A stretch of 10,261 nucleotides of DNA from Sphingomonadaceae bacterium. GTDB lineage: Bacteria > Pseudomonadota > Alphaproteobacteria > Sphingomonadales > Sphingomonadaceae. A program made the position numbers and the translations under genes. Shown one piece after another: positions 7,745-10,261 of the stretch (positions are counted from its first letter, which is position 1; every line of letters starts with the position of its first letter). The notes under the pieces were generated by a model that was not told the origin of the DNA, ran no database searches, and was given only the letters and a program-made list of their open reading frames with translations. The stretch is taken from assembly GCA_947442095.1 (NCBI GenBank), contig CANEVG010000095.1:1-10261 (forward strand). The letters are read 5' to 3'.

Positions 7745-7750
7745 CAGGCA

Positions 7751-9034
7751 ATGTCACCTGCTCCAACAGCTTCCCTTGCCGCACAGGCCAAGTCTGGCAT
7801 GGGCCCGCGCGAGTTCGTGGTGCTGATGGCGATGACTATGGCGCTACAGGCGCTTGCCATCGATGCCATGCTGCCCGCGCTTGGCCAGATCGCGACCGAT
7901 CTCAAGGTGGGAGACCCCAACCAGCGGCAGCTGATTGTGGGGATTTTTCTTATCTCGGCGGGGCTGGGCGCGCTGATTCCGGGGGCTTTGGCAGATCGTT
8001 ATGGTCGCCGTCCGGTGCTGCTCGTGAGCTTCGCGATCTATCTCGTGCTTTCGCTCGGCTGCGCGCTAGCACAGGATTTCACCACGCTGCTGACGCTGCG
8101 CGCGGCGCAGGCCATCGGCAGCGCGGGGCTGGCGGTGCTGCCCAGCGCGATTATCCGTGATCGCCATGGCGGCGATGCCATGGCGCGTCAGATGTCGATC
8201 ATTTCGGTGATCTTCATGCTCGTGCCGATGGTTGCGCCCACCATCGGCCAGGCAGTGCTGCTGGTGGCAGGCTGGCGCTGGATTTTCGCGCTGCTGGCAG
8301 TGATGTCGCTCCTCGTCGCGCTCTGGGTCTATTTCCGGCTAGAGGAAACCCTCGATCCAGCCAATCGCCAGCCGATCCGGCCAATGGCCATTGCCACGAA
8401 CATGATCACCGCTGCCGCAGACCGGGCCTCGTTCGGCTATGTCGTGGGTGCGGGCCTCATCATGGGGGCGCTGTTCGGCTATGTGAATTGCGCGCAGCAA
8501 CTGGTGGGCGAGCATTTCGGCGCAGGCGCGCTGTTCCCGCTGATTTTCGGGGCGACTGCGCTGTGCATGGCCTTCGCCAGCTTCTTCAACTCGCGCATCG
8601 TCGAACGCTTCGGCGCGCGGCGGGTTTCGCACGCTGCCGTGCTGATCTCGATCCTGCTCAGCGCGCTGCAGGTCTGGCTGGCGGGTCAACCAAACGAATC
8701 GCTGCTCCAGTTCATGCCGGTCATGGCGATCAACATCTGCATGGTCGGCTTCATCGGCGCGAACTTCGGATCGATCGCGCTGCAGGCTTTCCCGCACATG
8801 GCAGGCGCTGCCAGTTCGGTGCAGGCGTTCCTGCGAATGGTGATCGGCTCGGGCCTCGGGATCGTGTTCGGCCTTGCTTATGATGGCACCGCGCGCCCGC
8901 TGGCGCTCGCGTTTCTGGGCTGCGGGATCGCCACGCTGGTGCTGGTGCTGTGGAGCGAGCGGGGCCGCCTGTTCCGCCGGATCAACCCGCCGGGCGCGCT
9001 GCGCGAAGTGACCTTACCCGACGCGCACTGTTAG
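7751..9034 (+). CDS. MFS drug-resistance transporter, Bcr/CflA type
   Basis: A 427-residue major facilitator superfamily transporter, probably a 12-helix proton-driven exporter of small toxic compounds in the inner membrane. The first-helix pattern with an Asp (AIDAMLPALGQIATDL, about 36-51) is typical of the Bcr/CflA drug-exporter branch. Motif A is intact as GALADRYGRRPVLL (78-91). A motif-B-like RAAQAIGSAG follows at 117-126, then RDRHGG (136-141) and VPMVAPTIGQAVL (158-170) followed by WRWIF, which corresponds to motif C of antiporters. A second, weaker repeat fills the C-terminal half. The ATG at 7751 gives the expected short cytoplasmic N-terminus. The gene diverges from dinB across a 69-base gap and ends 15 bases from the converging c-di-GMP gene, so it is probably monocistronic. 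Substrate is unknown. Confidence 0.9.
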   Translation: MSPAPTASLAAQAKSGMGPREFVVLMAMTMALQALAIDAMLPALGQIATDLKVGDPNQRQLIVGIFLISAGLGALIPGALADRYGRRPVLLVSFAIYLVLSLGCALAQDFTTLLTLRAAQAIGSAGLAVLPSAIIRDRHGGDAMARQMSIISVIFMLVPMVAPTIGQAVLLVAGWRWIFALLAVMSLLVALWVYFRLEETLDPANRQPIRPMAIATNMITAAADRASFGYVVGAGLIMGALFGYVNCAQQLVGEHFGAGALFPLIFGATALCMAFASFFNSRIVERFGARRVSHAAVLISILLSALQVWLAGQPNESLLQFMPVMAINICMVGFIGANFGSIALQAFPHMAGAASSVQAFLRMVIGSGLGIVFGLAYDGTARPLALAFLGCGIATLVLVLWSERGRLFRRINPPGALREVTLPDAHC

Positions 9035-9049
9035 CCGAAAGGCGGCAAA

Positions 9050-10261
9050 TCACGCCACGGCTTGTCGGTAACGGCTGAGCGCGGTCTCCGCAGGTTCAGG
9101 CCGTCCGAAGTGATAGCCCTGCATCAGGTTGATGCCCAGCGCCCGTGCCGCTTCTGCCTGTGCTTCGCTCTCCACGCCCTCGATCGAGCAGCCGATGCCC
9201 AGTTGCCATGCGAGCGCGACGATCATGCCGGTCACGGCCCGCGCGCCCGGATCGGTCGAAAGCGCGCCTGCCAACTCGCGGTCGAGCTTGATCCGGTCCA
9301 GCGGCAGATCGCGCAGCTGCGAAAGACTTGACCAACCGGCACCGAAATCGTCAAGCGCGATGCGGAAACCCTGCTCGCGAAAAGCGATGAGCTGCGCCGC
9401 AGCCCGCTTGGGGTCAAGCTGAAGCGCCCGTTCGGTCACTTCGAGCATGACCGACGAAGGGCTCACACCGGCCTCGGCCACGATTTCCGCGATCGTTTCG
9501 GCGGTGCCATCGCGCACCACATCGCGCGCGCCGAGATTGATCGCTACCTCAAGCCCGGTCTCCCACGGACGGCATTCGGCCAACGCGCGCGCCAGCACCA
9601 GCCGGGTCAGCTCGCCCGTGCGCCCGGTGGCATCGGCCACCGCGAGAAACTCGCCGGGAGCCTGCCATTGGACGCCGTCAGGCGACCAGCGGGCCAGCGC
9701 CTCCATGCCCACCACGCGGGCGCTGCGGAAATCATAGATCGGCTGGTAGAGCAGCTTTAGCCGGTCCTCCAACGTGCAGTCGTTGAACTGGCGCGTCACG
9801 GCAATGCGGCGCTGGAGCGCCACTTCATCGTCCGGCCCGAACGACATGATCGTGCCGTCGCCCAGCTCCTTGGCTTTGTAGAGCGCCGAATCCGCCCGTT
9901 CGAGGCAGGCCGATGCCGTTGCGCCCTGAAGGCGGTGCAAGCCGATCGAGCCGCACAGCCGCAAGGTCGCTCCGTTGTACGCAATTGGCTCGCGGATCGC
10001 AGCAGACAGGTTACGCGCCGCTACCATCACGGCTTCGGCATCGAAGGCCGCATCAAACAGGATGGCGAACTCATCTCCGCCCAAGCGGCCATGCGCCGTG
10101 ACGCCCGGGGCTACACCAAGGCGGGTGTTGACCGTGCGCAGCACATGATCACCGGCAGAATGGCCATAGGTATCGTTGATATGCTTGAACCCGTCGAGAT
10201 CGAACAGCGCCAGCCATGGCCGATTGGCGCCATCTGGCTCAGCGAGATGGTCCTCCAGCGA
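9050..10261 (-). CDS. GGDEF-EAL cyclic-di-GMP signalling protein (5' partial)
   Basis: The last 403 residues of a c-di-GMP synthesis/breakdown protein. The reading frame stays open to the right edge, so the true start and any N-terminal sensor lie outside. Numbered from the edge, a GGDEF domain begins at about 17 with LALFDLDGFKHINDTYGHSAG and carries an intact GGDEF at 61-65. The RxxD inhibitory site is absent (PGVT in its place). The EAL domain begins at about 170, with EAL at 187-189. All expected phosphodiesterase residues are present: E187, N242, E274, D304 and D305, K325, E361 and Q381 (QGYHFGRP). Both activities are therefore possible; such tandem proteins often favour one. It probably controls the shift between motile and sessile life. 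A GTG at 10144 falls inside the GGDEF domain and is not the start. Confidence 0.94.
   Translation of the reverse strand, partial: SLEDHLAEPDGANRPWLALFDLDGFKHINDTYGHSAGDHVLRTVNTRLGVAPGVTAHGRLGGDEFAILFDAAFDAEAVMVAARNLSAAIREPIAYNGATLRLCGSIGLHRLQGATASACLERADSALYKAKELGDGTIMSFGPDDEVALQRRIAVTRQFNDCTLEDRLKLLYQPIYDFRSARVVGMEALARWSPDGVQWQAPGEFLAVADATGRTGELTRLVLARALAECRPWETGLEVAINLGARDVVRDGTAETIAEIVAEAGVSPSSVMLEVTERALQLDPKRAAAQLIAFREQGFRIALDDFGAGWSSLSQLRDLPLDRIKLDRELAGALSTDPGARAVTGMIVALAWQLGIGCSIEGVESEAQAEAARALGINLMQGYHFGRPEPAETALSRYRQAVA

Noticed and set aside
7682..7750. LexA (SOS) box upstream of dinB
   Set aside because: One GTTC is present on the minus strand (7717-7720 as GAAC on plus), but the second half-site seven bases on is absent.

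Overview
The window looks like chromosomal DNA of a GC-rich alphaproteobacterium, most likely from the order Sphingomonadales (Novosphingobium/Sphingomonas-like). This is inferred from the uniformly high GC, from the paired TIGR02186 + TauE/SafE genes that are characteristic of alphaproteobacteria, and from a decayed gene that resembles a sphingomonad-type hypothetical protein. No rRNA, tRNA, CRISPR array, insertion sequence or prophage gene is visible. The genes are tightly packed and look like core or housekeeping content, not an accessory island.

Layout. 66-1802 (-): a HerA/DUF87-type hexameric DNA-translocase ATPase with no visible NurA or SIR2 partner. 1908-3580 (-): a two-gene unit, a TSUP (TauE/SafE) anion permease followed by a TIGR02186 membrane-anchored protein, joined by an ATGA overlap. 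3644-4222 (-): the frameshifted, 5'-truncated remains of an envelope-protein-like gene whose C-terminus is still readable across two frames. 4301-5467 (+): NhaA Na+/H+ antiporter, preceded by an inverted repeat and a five-copy pentanucleotide tandem repeat. 5569-6024 (+): a Dps ferritin-like protein behind a leader carrying a stem-loop and two short palindromes. 6071-6556 (+): a Nudix hydrolase. 6545-7681 (-): DNA polymerase IV (DinB), overlapping the Nudix gene tail to tail. 7751-9034 (+): a Bcr/CflA-type MFS drug exporter divergent from dinB. 9050-10261 (-): a GGDEF-EAL c-di-GMP protein whose 5' end lies beyond the right edge of the window.

The genes share a loose stress and maintenance theme: DNA translocation and translesion synthesis (HerA, DinB), DNA and iron protection (Dps), nucleotide clean-up (Nudix), and ion, anion and drug transport (NhaA, TSUP, MFS). 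Only tauE-TIGR02186 shows firm evidence of an operon. Dps-Nudix may be co-transcribed. I did not find a convincing undescribed system. The points most worth a second look are the decaying gene at 3644-4222, the repeat-rich leader of nhaA, and the palindromes in front of dps.
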